Source of the DNA: Phocaeicola intestinalis
GTDB lineage: Bacteria; Bacteroidota; Bacteroidia; Bacteroidales; Bacteroidaceae
Reading direction: 5' to 3'
Length of the DNA stretch: 64,000 bases
NCBI RefSeq assembly: GCF_014837065.1
Contig: NZ_JACSPP010000011.1
Coordinates: 1 to 64,000 of the forward strand
A program made the position numbers and the translations under genes. The notes beneath the pieces were generated by a model, which saw only the letters and a program-made list of their open reading frames with translations, was not told where the DNA came from and did not search any database. Within the stretch, counting starts at the first letter, position 1. Every line of letters starts with the position of its first letter. Shown piece by piece: positions 54,208-62,948 of this stretch.

Positions 54208-54783
54208 ATGAACTTAGAATCTTACATCTCCCCATACGCACGGGCAGTGGTCTGCCTGTTGAAAGGTCCGGTAAATACCACCGACCGATGTTGGAACGAC
54301 CTGTTACATTACCAGACAGAAATCCAGAAATATATTTCACAAATCGGGCTGGAACTGATTGTAAAACGCGACGAAGGATTCGCTTACCTGAAACAGATGA
54401 CCGACGAGAGTGGCAATACCCTGGGACTGGTGCCCCGCAAGCCGCTGGGGTTCGAATGTTCAGTGCTCGCCATCATCCTCCGCGAGGTGCTCGAAGAATT
54501 CGACAGCAACCTTGACGAGCTATATACCACCGCATGCTACATCACCGGCAAGGAACTGAAAGAACGCATCGAACTATTCCTCCCCGAACGCTTCAACCGT
54601 GTCAAGCTCTTAAACGAACTTGACTCGTACATCGCCCGTATGGTGCAACTGGGATTCCTGATAGAAAGAGAGCAAGAAGGGCGTACCTTTTATCAAATCC
54701 ACCGCATTATCAAAGAAAAGGTCACACTCGACCAATTGGTAGAATTTAAAAAGAAACTCGAAAGCTATGTTGAATCTGTTTAG
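54208..54783 (+). CDS. jetB: JetB/MksE-like subunit (DUF4194)
   Basis: 191 residues, the small winged-helix (kite) subunit of the same complex: VVCLLKGPVNTTDRCWNDLLHYQTEIQKY near the start, ERFNRVKLLNELDSYIARMVQLGFLI near 135-160, as in DUF4194. The start MNLESYISP at 54208 is preferred over an upstream frame start at 54160 that lies in the hairpin. The gene overlaps jetC by 17 bases. Confidence 0.8.
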   Translation: MNLESYISPYARAVVCLLKGPVNTTDRCWNDLLHYQTEIQKYISQIGLELIVKRDEGFAYLKQMTDESGNTLGLVPRKPLGFECSVLAIILREVLEEFDSNLDELYTTACYITGKELKERIELFLPERFNRVKLLNELDSYIARMVQLGFLIEREQEGRTFYQIHRIIKEKVTLDQLVEFKKKLESYVESV

Positions 54784-57700
54784 TACATCTTCGGATACGG
54801 CGGGGTTCCGCCTCGACTATATGGAAATCTATAACTGGGGCACATTCCACGAACGCATCTTCCGACTTGCCCCACAAGGCAACAATGCCTTGCTTACCGG
54901 AGCCAATGCTTCGGGCAAAAGCACCATCATCGATGCGTTGCTCACTTTACTGGTGCCAGCTAAGAAAGACCGTTTCTATAATCAGTCTTCGGGCGTGGAA
55001 AAGAAAGGGAACCGTACCGAAGAAACCTATGTACTGGGACATTACGGTAATATACAGAAGGAAGGCGAACGGGGAGTCACCACGCAAGCCTTGCGTGACA
55101 AAAGTGCCTACTCGGTGCTGCTCGCCTCGTTTTCGAATACAGACCAGCGGGTAGTTACCATCTTCCAGGTGCGCTGGTTCTCGGGTGGAGAACTGAGACG
55201 TAGTTTCGGGCTTGCCCATGTCCCCCTGGAAATACAAAAAGACTTTCAGCCCTTCGATGGCAAAGGTGTATGGCGGCGCAGGCTGGAGGCATCCTACAAA
55301 GGAGCACGCACGCTGGTTGAGTTCTTCGACGGACCAGTAGGCTATGCCGAGCGCATCACCCAACTGTTCGGTATGCGTTCGGTCAAGGCACTGAGCCTGT
55401 TCAACCAGATTGTGGGCGTGAAAGTGCTTGACGACCTCGATGAATTTATCCGCATCAATATGCTGGAAGAACACGATGCCGAATCCCAGTACCTACAACT
55501 GAAAGATAGTTTTACTACCCTGATAGACGCCAAAGTCAACATTGAGAAAGCACGCACCCAAATAGAGATGCTCCAGCCGATAGCCAGCCTGGCATCCCAA
55601 ATAGAAAGTGCCGACGAACGGCTTCACCAGCTGATGACCGACAAAGACACAGCTGTCTATTGGTTTGCCAAACAACTGATAGACCTTGCCAAGGAGAAAC
55701 TCGATGTGGCAATGAAGGAAAAAGAAAAACTGGAAACCGAAATCGCACACCTGCGCCAGCGTGAAGAAAAACTGAAGCAGGAAGAACGCACACTCTCGCT
55801 TGCCATCGAGAAAGACGAAGTCGGACGTAAACTGAAAGAATTGGAAACCGACATCGAACGCCTCTCAAAAGTGCGCAACGAGCGAATGGCATCAATGGAC
55901 ACTTACAACGAACTTGCCAGCAAATCCGGATTCTCACCCAACCCCGACGAAAAGACCTTCAATGCCCAGCGGGCCCAGGCTGCACAACAGATTGAAGAAT
56001 GGACGGAAACCAAGGAAACATGTATCCGAAAACAAGTCCAGACAGAAAATGAACAAAAAAAACTGGCACAGCAGGTAGAAGAGCTGGTACACACAGTAGA
56101 AATGCTCCAGAAAAACAAGAACAACATTCCCTTACGCGAAACCGAAATCCGTGACGCCATTTTAGCGCATACAGGAGCTTCGAAAGAAGAAATTCCTTTC
56201 GTTGGCGAATTATGCCGGGTGGCTGAAGACGAAAAAGAATGGGAAATAGCACTGGAAAAAATCCTGCACCACTTCGCACTCCACCTTATTGTGCCCGACA
56301 AATATTACCATCAGGTCAACGAATACGTAAATACCACCAACTTGAAAGGACGGGTGATGTTCTACCGCTATACGCCCTCAGGTTCGCTTGCCGGTATGCA
56401 GACGTACCAGCTTTCCGCTGGCGAAGAAGGACAAGTCATCGACAAAATTGAAATCCGTCCCGATAGCGAATACGAAGAATGGGTGCGCGACATGATTCTG
56501 GAAAAATACAACTACACATGTGCCGATACACTGTCCGCATTCGAGCGTTACCGAGAAAAAGTGGTTACCCGCGAAGGACTGGTCAAATTTGCCGGCGAAC
56601 GCCACGAGAAAGACGATCGTCCACACATCTTGCGCCGTGAGAATTTTGTTCTGGGCTGGGAGAATAAAGAAAAGATACGTCTCTTGCAACAAGAATTGCT
56701 CCAACTTCAGGAACAGGACGCCACGCTTGCACGAGAGATAGACCGCATCCGGCAAGAAGCTGCAGAAGGAGAAGCCCGGTGTGCCTTGCACCGCCGATTG
56801 GTAGACTTATTCCCTGACTTCAAGAAAATAGACTGGCAAAGCTTCGTAGGCGAAATCCAACGCAAACAGGAAGAAAAAGAAGCCTTGGAAAAAGGGAATG
56901 ACCATCTGCACACCCTCCAGACACAACTGGAAAATGTACACGAAGAACAGCACCGCCTCTCGGTGACTGACATTCCGGAACACACCCGGAAAATGATTCA
57001 TGCCGAATACCGCATCGAACAGTTGCAACGGGAAATAGACGAAAACCAACGGGTAATTTCGTCCATCCGGTCATTACTCTTCACTGATTTCGAAAAGAAT
57101 TATGCCTACTTGTGCGAACTTTCTTACGACCAATTGAAACAAGAGCGCGGCAAGTTCCAGGCAAAGAACGAGCGTGAGCGCAAAAAACTGGAAACGGAAA
57201 AACGCGGATACGAAGACGAGGCAAAAGTGAAAATTACCGCCTTCAAGCATCCCGATGAGGATATCCTCACCCGTTTCAAAGACTGGCGTGCCGATGTAGA
57301 CACTTTGCCTGATGCCACTCATATCGAACTGATAGACGCCTACCGGCAAATGCTGGAAAGGCTGGAAAAAGAAAACCTGCCCAAGTACGAAAAGCAATTC
57401 GACGGCTATCTGCAAAAGACACTCACCGATAAAGTGGGCGAGTTCCGGATGTTCTTCATCAACTGGATGCATACCATCAAGAGCAACATCGATATGCTCA
57501 ATGACTCATTGAAAGCCATCGATTACCGGATGCGTCCCGTTACCTACATCCAGCTCACCGCCCTTACACAAATCAGTGAAGAAGCCAGCGAGTTCAGACG
57601 GCTTATGGACGAGGCGGTTCCGAATGTACAGAAAATCAATGCCACATCCGACGGCAGGCGAATACACTTCTACGAACACGTAGAACCGTTTATGAGCCGT

Positions 57701-58171
57701 CTGGCAGACGAGGAATGGCGAGCCAAAGTTATGGACGTACGCTTCTGGTTCACCTACAAAGCAGAAGAATTCAACCGCCAGAGCGGACACAAGGAAACCA
57801 CCTATGAGAATATGGGACACCTTTCGGGAGGAGAAAAAGCGCAGCTGACGTATACCATCCTCGGTTCCGCCATTGCCTACCAGTTCGGACTTACCAAAAG
57901 TGGATTGCAAAGTGATTCGTTCCGGTTCGTGGCAATCGACGAGGCATTCAAGGCACAGGACGAAGACAAGGCACGCTACCTCATCACCCTGTGCAAGCAA
58001 CTCCATCTCCAACTCCTTGTAGTGACGCCCAACGACAACATCCATATTGTGGAAAACGATATCTCGTACGTCTATTTCGTAGAACGCAAAGAGGAGAAAA
58101 CCTCCTGGCTCTATAGCATGCCGATAGAACAATGGAAACGCGAGACCCACGAACAACCAAGTAGGACCTGA
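54767..58171 (+). CDS. jetC: JetC/MksB-like SMC ATPase
   Basis: 1134-residue SMC-type ATPase. Walker A GANASGKST (K51) in an N-terminal head half that begins LDYMEIYNWGTFHE; long coiled coils at about 270-460 and 640-860 flank a hinge region; C-terminal head half with signature LSGGEKAQL (near 1020) and Walker B FRFVAIDEAF (near 1053-1060). All residues needed for ATP hydrolysis are present. In known Wadjet systems JetC extrudes circular DNA loops which JetD then cuts; MksB does a condensin-like job without it. No jetD follows. Confidence 0.85.
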   Translation: MLNLFSTSSDTAGFRLDYMEIYNWGTFHERIFRLAPQGNNALLTGANASGKSTIIDALLTLLVPAKKDRFYNQSSGVEKKGNRTEETYVLGHYGNIQKEGERGVTTQALRDKSAYSVLLASFSNTDQRVVTIFQVRWFSGGELRRSFGLAHVPLEIQKDFQPFDGKGVWRRRLEASYKGARTLVEFFDGPVGYAERITQLFGMRSVKALSLFNQIVGVKVLDDLDEFIRINMLEEHDAESQYLQLKDSFTTLIDAKVNIEKARTQIEMLQPIASLASQIESADERLHQLMTDKDTAVYWFAKQLIDLAKEKLDVAMKEKEKLETEIAHLRQREEKLKQEERTLSLAIEKDEVGRKLKELETDIERLSKVRNERMASMDTYNELASKSGFSPNPDEKTFNAQRAQAAQQIEEWTETKETCIRKQVQTENEQKKLAQQVEELVHTVEMLQKNKNNIPLRETEIRDAILAHTGASKEEIPFVGELCRVAEDEKEWEIALEKILHHFALHLIVPDKYYHQVNEYVNTTNLKGRVMFYRYTPSGSLAGMQTYQLSAGEEGQVIDKIEIRPDSEYEEWVRDMILEKYNYTCADTLSAFERYREKVVTREGLVKFAGERHEKDDRPHILRRENFVLGWENKEKIRLLQQELLQLQEQDATLAREIDRIRQEAAEGEARCALHRRLVDLFPDFKKIDWQSFVGEIQRKQEEKEALEKGNDHLHTLQTQLENVHEEQHRLSVTDIPEHTRKMIHAEYRIEQLQREIDENQRVISSIRSLLFTDFEKNYAYLCELSYDQLKQERGKFQAKNERERKKLETEKRGYEDEAKVKITAFKHPDEDILTRFKDWRADVDTLPDATHIELIDAYRQMLERLEKENLPKYEKQFDGYLQKTLTDKVGEFRMFFINWMHTIKSNIDMLNDSLKAIDYRMRPVTYIQLTALTQISEEASEFRRLMDEAVPNVQKINATSDGRRIHFYEHVEPFMSRLADEEWRAKVMDVRFWFTYKAEEFNRQSGHKETTYENMGHLSGGEKAQLTYTILGSAIAYQFGLTKSGLQSDSFRFVAIDEAFKAQDEDKARYLITLCKQLHLQLLVVTPNDNIHIVENDISYVYFVERKEEKTSWLYSMPIEQWKRETHEQPSRT

Positions 58172-58803
58172 AACCGAACTACTGACATGAAACCGCACCA
58201 AAATAAAAGTCTGCTTTCATTTTATCACTGCCAGCACAGTGAAGGATTTCGAAAACATAAACCGATGCATACGAAATCCTTCGCTATGCTCCTCCAGACA
58301 TACTTTTTGATAGTTCAATCCTATTTCAGCACACCATCTTATCATACATTTCCTCCAGCATATAGGAAAAATGTATGAAAAAAATTCCGTTTTTGACAAA
58401 TTGCATGTATGAAAATTTTGAATTTTCCATGATTACTTATATCTTTGTTATGTCTAACCAATTACTATGAATAATGGCAGACGGTATTACATGTAAAGAA
58501 AGATATTTTTCATGCGTTTATCTTTTACTTCCTGAATATTGTAAAAACAAAAAAGGAATTGTCTTTGCAGTGTTGCCTGTGAGCCCTTGTGTTCTGTGAC
58601 AACATCAACAAAAATGCACAAATCCATACCGCGCAGAGTATAATTGCAAAACATAACTGATAAAAGATAACAAAATGAAGATATGTCAATCTTTCCGGAA
58701 TGAAGACATTCATACTTGTCTTTTCCTAAGGGAATAACGCAAACTCTCAAGAAACAAGACAAACCGGAAAACAGATTCCCATATCTTTTTTAATGTTTAC
58801 CTA
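58172..58803. other. AT-rich gap after jetC, no jetD
   Basis: No open frame here resembles JetD (DUF3322/DUF2220) on either strand. Seen: a hairpin GAAGGATTTCG/CGAAATCCTTC (58241-58282); a promoter-like TATCTTTG (58440-58447) followed by a nine-codon frame (58467-58496, MNNGRRYYM); and the TGCACAAATCCATACCGCGC element (58612-58642). The base composition is clearly richer in A and T than the genes before it. Confidence 0.55.
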
Positions 58804-58811
58804 TATTTTTG
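58804..58811 (+). promoter_or_regulatory. -7 box TATTTTTG of the XRE gene
   Basis: TAnnTTTG match, 17 bases before the start codon. Confidence 0.5.
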
Positions 58812-58828
58812 TTATACCTTAATTATAT

Positions 58829-59038
58829 ATGAAAACAATGCATATCGGTCAACTCATCAAACAAGAAATGGACAAACAAGGAAAAACAGTATCTTGGCTG
58901 GCCAGAGAATTGTCGTATTGCAGAACAAATGTATACAAAATATACGACAAGAAATCCATCGACACTGATTTGTTATTGCGCATTTCCATTTTATTAAAGC
59001 ACGATTTCTTTGCCTGCTATTCGAATGAATTAAAGTAA
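58829..59038 (+). CDS. small XRE-family DNA-binding protein
   Basis: 69 residues made of one lambda-repressor-like HTH: IGQLIKQEMDKQGKTVSWLA with recognition helix in SYCRTNVYKIYDKKSID. Proteins of this size in Bacteroidota usually regulate neighbouring genes. The ATG at 58838 (MHIGQL) is an alternative start. It is closed off from the next gene by an intrinsic terminator, so it is a single-gene unit. Confidence 0.82.
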   Translation: MKTMHIGQLIKQEMDKQGKTVSWLARELSYCRTNVYKIYDKKSIDTDLLLRISILLKHDFFACYSNELK

Positions 59039-59040
59039 AA

Positions 59041-59084
59041 TGTCCCCAATATATAAACATATACACTTATTGGGGACACTTTTA
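59041..59084 (+). terminator. intrinsic terminator of the XRE gene
   Basis: Arms TGTCCCCAATA (59041-59051) and TATTGGGGACA (59068-59078), perfect over 11 bp, followed by CTTTTA. Confidence 0.75.
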
Positions 59085-59144
59085 CTTCATTTTGTTAATA
59101 TATATTTTTTTCTTTGTATATCTAAACAGTCAAACACACAAAAT

Positions 59145-60140
59145 ATGAACAACAAAGTAAAGCAAATTATATTGACAGGCATATGCATTTTCACCGGATT
59201 CGGCGGATATATCCAAGCACAACAAGTAGACTACTCCGTAGTTTCAGTTCCAGAAGAATCCAGTAACCAATTCATCCGTATCACATCAGATGCCGATTGT
59301 GTATGTATGCCCATCGTAAAACGGAACGGGAACAAACGCATTGACTGGCTCTCCAATCGCATATTAGACACTTCAACCGACGGGCAACATATCGCCTATC
59401 TTTCAGCACGCAACAACACGACCAACATCTTTATAAAAGATTTAAACAAACAAGGAGGTTCTGTACAACGAACCAATCGTTCGGCTGTGCTGGACTTTTC
59501 TTATTCACCCGATGGAAAATACATTTGTTTTTCAGAAACTCGCGGGGGAACAAACCAGATATTCCGCACCGATGCCAAAGAGGGATATGTGTGTCGGCAA
59601 ATCACCAGTGGAAGTCAAGATTATTCCCCCGTTTATTCAACAAACATGACACAAATATTCTTTGCCAGACAAGAGCTGAAAAGTGTCAGTATCTGGAGTT
59701 ATAATGTACAAAACAATTTCCTTTCAACATTCACCAGTGGCATGAATCCGTATCCTGTAAAATCAGAACAAGCATTTGTATGTACCCGTCCCAATGCAGC
59801 AGGAAAAAGCGAAATATGGAAAATAAATTATCATACAGGCACAGAGGAATGCATTATCTCTGACCCCGAACGAAGTTTCACTTCTCCAATAATTTCACCC
59901 GATGGGAAATGGCTGTTGTTTGTAGGAAGCAGCAAAATAACATCAGGGACATTCACTTATTTGAATACCGACATATTTGTAGCAAGAACAGACGGCACGG
60001 ACATGACACAACTCACCTACCATGCCGCCGATGACCTCAGCCCCGTATGGAGCAGAGACGGGAAATACATCTATTTTATTTCCCAACGTGGAAGTACCTC
60101 AGGTACAGCCAATATCTGGCGAATGAACTTTAATTACTAA
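59145..60140 (+). CDS. TolB-like beta-propeller protein, exported
   Basis: 331 residues; signal 1-25 (YIQAQ) with start MNNKVKQIIL at 59145 rather than the upstream frame start inside the XRE terminator. PD40/WD40-type blades: FSYSPDGKYICFSETRGGTNQIF, PIISPDGKWLLFVGS, PVWSRDGKYIYFISQRGS. The fold is like the TolB C-terminal propeller, which binds proteins in the periplasm. No Pal or TolA gene is nearby, so it is probably not the classical TolB. The next gene starts 21 bases later. Confidence 0.82.
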   Translation: MNNKVKQIILTGICIFTGFGGYIQAQQVDYSVVSVPEESSNQFIRITSDADCVCMPIVKRNGNKRIDWLSNRILDTSTDGQHIAYLSARNNTTNIFIKDLNKQGGSVQRTNRSAVLDFSYSPDGKYICFSETRGGTNQIFRTDAKEGYVCRQITSGSQDYSPVYSTNMTQIFFARQELKSVSIWSYNVQNNFLSTFTSGMNPYPVKSEQAFVCTRPNAAGKSEIWKINYHTGTEECIISDPERSFTSPIISPDGKWLLFVGSSKITSGTFTYLNTDIFVARTDGTDMTQLTYHAADDLSPVWSRDGKYIYFISQRGSTSGTANIWRMNFNY

Positions 60141-60161
60141 TACCTTTTAAATTTATGTATC

Positions 60162-60878
60162 ATGAAAAAGTTTAAGTTATTTGTGTTGTTGGCTTTTATA
60201 GGCTTGGCAACCAGTGCTTCTGCACAGTTCGTTAATTCAGGCACATCCAGTAGCACATCAAACAGCAGTTCATTTGATGTCACTTCCGTAAAGACTAGCG
60301 GATGGAATCGCATCTATGTATCGTACAATCCTTCAAAGTTGAAATTTGATTATGACGATGCGGATGATATAAAATTCAAAGGATTGACCGTTGGTTGGTT
60401 AAGAGGCTTCGGGCTTACCCAAAAGTTACCCTTGTACATGGAGGTAGGTGCAGGCGTTCAGTACAGAAGCTATAAGGACGAAGAATCTGATTCTTATGGC
60501 GGATATGAAGCCAGCTATTCAAATAAAATCACAATGCTTTCTTTGAATATCCCTGTAAATTTATTGTATCGGTTCAACATCACAGACGACTTTTCCATCA
60601 GCCCTTACTTCGGATTAGACTTCCGCATAAATCTCCTTGGCAAGAATAAAGCCGAAGTAACTTATAACGACGAAACAGATTCGGAAGATATTAACCTGTT
60701 CGATGATGACGATATGGGCGATGAAGCTTGGGGACGCTTCCAAGCCGGCTGGCATCTTGGTGTAGGATTTGATTACCGTGTACTACATGTAGGAGTAGAA
60801 TATGGAACCGACTTCAACGAGATAGCCGAAAAAACAAAATTCGCAACCACTTCTATTACATTGGGACTAAACTTCTGA
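60162..60878 (+). CDS. outer membrane beta-barrel protein (PorT/OmpX-like)
   Basis: 238 residues: signal 1-21 (SASAQ), serine-rich linker (SGTSSSTSNSSSFD), then alternating amphipathic strands ending in F (ITLGLNF), the mark of an outer-membrane barrel of about 8-10 strands. Acidic loops (DEESDSYGGYE, DDDDMGDEAWG) suggest metal or protein contact outside. Probably in one transcript with the propeller gene; a hairpin terminator follows. Confidence 0.8.
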   Translation: MKKFKLFVLLAFIGLATSASAQFVNSGTSSSTSNSSSFDVTSVKTSGWNRIYVSYNPSKLKFDYDDADDIKFKGLTVGWLRGFGLTQKLPLYMEVGAGVQYRSYKDEESDSYGGYEASYSNKITMLSLNIPVNLLYRFNITDDFSISPYFGLDFRINLLGKNKAEVTYNDETDSEDINLFDDDDMGDEAWGRFQAGWHLGVGFDYRVLHVGVEYGTDFNEIAEKTKFATTSITLGLNF

Positions 60879-60899
60879 TATATAAACCAAACAAAGAGT

Positions 60900-60936
60900 A
60901 AGGTGTGCCAAATCCTATTTCGGCACACCTTCTTTA
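60900..60936 (+). terminator. terminator after the barrel gene
   Basis: Arms AAGGTGTGCC (60900-60909) and GGCACACCTT (60922-60931), perfect over 10 bp with a 12-base loop, then CTTTA. Confidence 0.7.
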
Positions 60937-60948
60937 ATCTTAATACTT

Positions 60949-61311
60949 ATGAAAACAATTCGATTATTTTGGCTATTTACTGTTATGGCATTGATGGCAG
61001 TAAGCTGCTCGGATGATGATAATGACCTTGAAAGTTCGATTGTAGGCGCATGGCAATCTGAAATTCATACTTCCCGCATATGGATATTTATGAGCGATGG
61101 ACAGGTTGTTTCTGAAGATGAGTATGGCACTTACTATCTAAATGGAGACCGTTTGTATATTTCATGGACAGACGAATACGGTAATTATGAGGAAGCTTTT
61201 CTAATTGTTGAATTAACATCCGACACAATGATTCTTGACGAATTGGACGAAGAAGGGATAGCTCATGATGACCCGGAAACTTACCGACGAATAAATATGG
61301 GAAACAGGTAA
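60949..61311 (+). CDS. small lipocalin-like lipoprotein
   Basis: 120 residues, lipoprotein signal (LMAVSC, acidic SDDDND after it), then a domain with IVGAWQSEIHTSRIWIFMSDGQVV and RLYISWTDEYGNYEEAFLIVELTSDTMIL, which fits the lipocalin-like/DUF5004-like folds common in Bacteroidota. Function unknown. It begins 18 bases behind the preceding terminator. Confidence 0.7.
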   Translation: MKTIRLFWLFTVMALMAVSCSDDDNDLESSIVGAWQSEIHTSRIWIFMSDGQVVSEDEYGTYYLNGDRLYISWTDEYGNYEEAFLIVELTSDTMILDELDEEGIAHDDPETYRRINMGNR

Positions 61312-61672
61312 AAAACAAACAACCCGCTATCTTCCTCATTACATCCCTTCCCAGCCTCCCCCCATAATGGAAGGTCGGGAAGGGTTCTCAAAAACATATT
61401 CCAAATCAGTACACAATAAATTCAAAACAGTTTCTGACATTTCTTTTTGCACACAAAATCTCACCCACAAGAAACAAAAAGAAAACAAAACAAGGAATAC
61501 TGAATCTTTTTACTTACATTAAATCTTTATTTGATTTCATTTCGTCCACAATTCATCAAAATATTTTTCATTTTGCAACACATTATATAGAAAATCCTTT
61601 CAATTTAAAACACAACAAGCTATTATGCTTAAAAAGTGCACTCATTCAGCTTAAAACAAAAACAAAAAGACA
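61312..61672. repeat. MITE-family remnant and AT-rich leader
   Basis: Bases 61322-61344 (CCCGCTATCTTCCTCAT..) and 61401-61434 (CCAAATCAG.., TTCAAAACAGTTTC) match two parts of the 12335-12527 element, separated here by a CCCTTCCC/GGGAAGGG hairpin. The rest to 61672 is A/T-rich without a gene. Confidence 0.5.
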
Positions 61673-61680
61673 TAAATTTG
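61673..61680 (+). promoter_or_regulatory. -7 box TAAATTTG of the nitrogen operon
   Basis: TAnnTTTG match about 90 bases before the porin gene, leaving a leader of about 80 bases that may be regulated. Confidence 0.5.
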
Positions 61681-61768
61681 CAGTGTAATAAAACAAAAAG
61701 ATGTTTATCCGGGATAACAACTGTAAATGTGTTAGTTTAAATGGTATGAATGATTAAATCAGGAAACT

Positions 61769-62473
61769 ATGAAAGGATTACTTAAAAAAGGAGGAGCATG
61801 GATTGCAGTTGCAATACTATCTCCAGCAGTGCTGATGGCACAAGACAAAGTGGAAGCAAGTGTGGGAGCCGACCTGGTGAGCGGATATATTTGGCGCGGG
61901 CAAGATTTGGGGAATGTCAGCATCCAACCCTCGCTCTCCATCGCCTACAAAGGGTTCTCGCTCTCGGCTTGGGGGTCGGTAGGGTTCGAGAAGTCAGATA
62001 CGAAAGAGTTCGACCTTACGCTGGGGTATGGCATCGGCGGGTTCAGCGTATCTGTAACGGACTATTGGTTCAACAACGGACCGGCGTATTTCCATTACGG
62101 AGCACACGACACGAACCACACGTTCGAGGCGCAAGTGGGATATGATTTCGGCGTGCTTGCCGTAAACTGGTACACCAATTTCGCCGGCAATGTAGGGTAT
62201 AATTCGGACGGCGACCGTGCGTATGCCTCATACATCGCCCTTTCGGCTCCTTTCCGTCTGGGCGGGCTTGACTGGGAAGCCACGGTAGGCGCCACGCCCT
62301 GGGAGAACGATTTCTATAACGGAGGCAAGAACGGATTTGCCGTGAGCGAGGTAGGCATTAAAGCCACCAAGGAACTGAAAATCACCGATTCGTGGACCCT
62401 GCCCGTCTTTGCGCAGGCGATATGGAACCCGGCAACAGAAGGCGCCTATTTCGTGGCAGGCTTAAGTTTTTGA
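61769..62473 (+). CDS. TorF-family putative outer membrane porin
   Basis: 234 residues: signal 1-24 (VLMAQ), then a beta-barrel of the TorF/Gcw_chp type: VEASVGADLVSGYIWRGQDLG at the start, FSVSVTDYWFNN mid-chain, closing FVAGLSF. It precedes P-II and amtB and is likely to pass ammonium or another small N compound across the outer membrane; this is from context. Confidence 0.85.
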   Translation: MKGLLKKGGAWIAVAILSPAVLMAQDKVEASVGADLVSGYIWRGQDLGNVSIQPSLSIAYKGFSLSAWGSVGFEKSDTKEFDLTLGYGIGGFSVSVTDYWFNNGPAYFHYGAHDTNHTFEAQVGYDFGVLAVNWYTNFAGNVGYNSDGDRAYASYIALSAPFRLGGLDWEATVGATPWENDFYNGGKNGFAVSEVGIKATKELKITDSWTLPVFAQAIWNPATEGAYFVAGLSF

Positions 62474-62547
62474 TAGGATAAACGAGAGGTAAAAGATTGA
62501 GGGATAACATTTCTGGCAAAGTACTAACTACAAAATACAAATACAAG

Positions 62548-62904
62548 ATGAAAAAGATTGAAGCGATTATCCGGAGAACACGGTTCGACGATGTGAAACA
62601 AGCATTGCTGGATGCTGACATCGAGTGGTTCTCCTATTACGACGTGCGGGGCGTAGGAAAGACCCGCGAAGGCCGCATTTACCGCGGCGTGGTGTACGAC
62701 ACAAGCTCGATAGAGCGCATCCTGCTCTCCATCGTGGTGCGCGAAAAGAATGTAGAGAAAACCATCCAGGCGATACTGAAAGCCGCCCAGACGGGCGAGA
62801 TAGGCGACGGACGCATCTTCGTCATCCCGGTAGAGGACGCCATCCGCATCCGTACCGGCGAACGGGGGGACATTGCGCTCTATAACGCCGAACAAGAGAA
62901 ATAA
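62548..62904 (+). CDS. glnK: P-II nitrogen regulatory protein
   Basis: 118-residue member of the GlnB/GlnK family, trimer that binds ATP, ADP and 2-oxoglutarate and blocks AmtB. MKKIEAIIRRTRFDDVKQAL at the start; T-loop YRGVVYDTSSIERILLSIVV, in which Y50 corresponds to the uridylylated Y51 of E. coli GlnB; AAQTGEIGDGRIFVIPVEDAIRIRTGERG as the nucleotide-binding signature. The T-loop tip (VVYDTSSI) differs from the usual AEYxVDFLP. The start at 62548 is typical for the family. Directly followed by amtB, which supports GlnK over GlnB. Confidence 0.92.
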   Translation: MKKIEAIIRRTRFDDVKQALLDADIEWFSYYDVRGVGKTREGRIYRGVVYDTSSIERILLSIVVREKNVEKTIQAILKAAQTGEIGDGRIFVIPVEDAIRIRTGERGDIALYNAEQEK

Positions 62905-62948
62905 GCCACATAAGTCATACAAATACAATATCTAAACGAGATTTTATT

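Noticed and set aside
58467..58496. nine-codon leader peptide frame (MNNGRRYYM) after a TATCTTTG box
   Set aside because: Too short to support; could be chance in AT-rich DNA. Mentioned only within the gap description.
58487..58762. 91-codon minus-strand frame after jetC, considered as a possible jetD remnant
   Set aside because: It includes a copy of the dispersed TGCACAAATCC element and shows no DUF3322/DUF2220 features.
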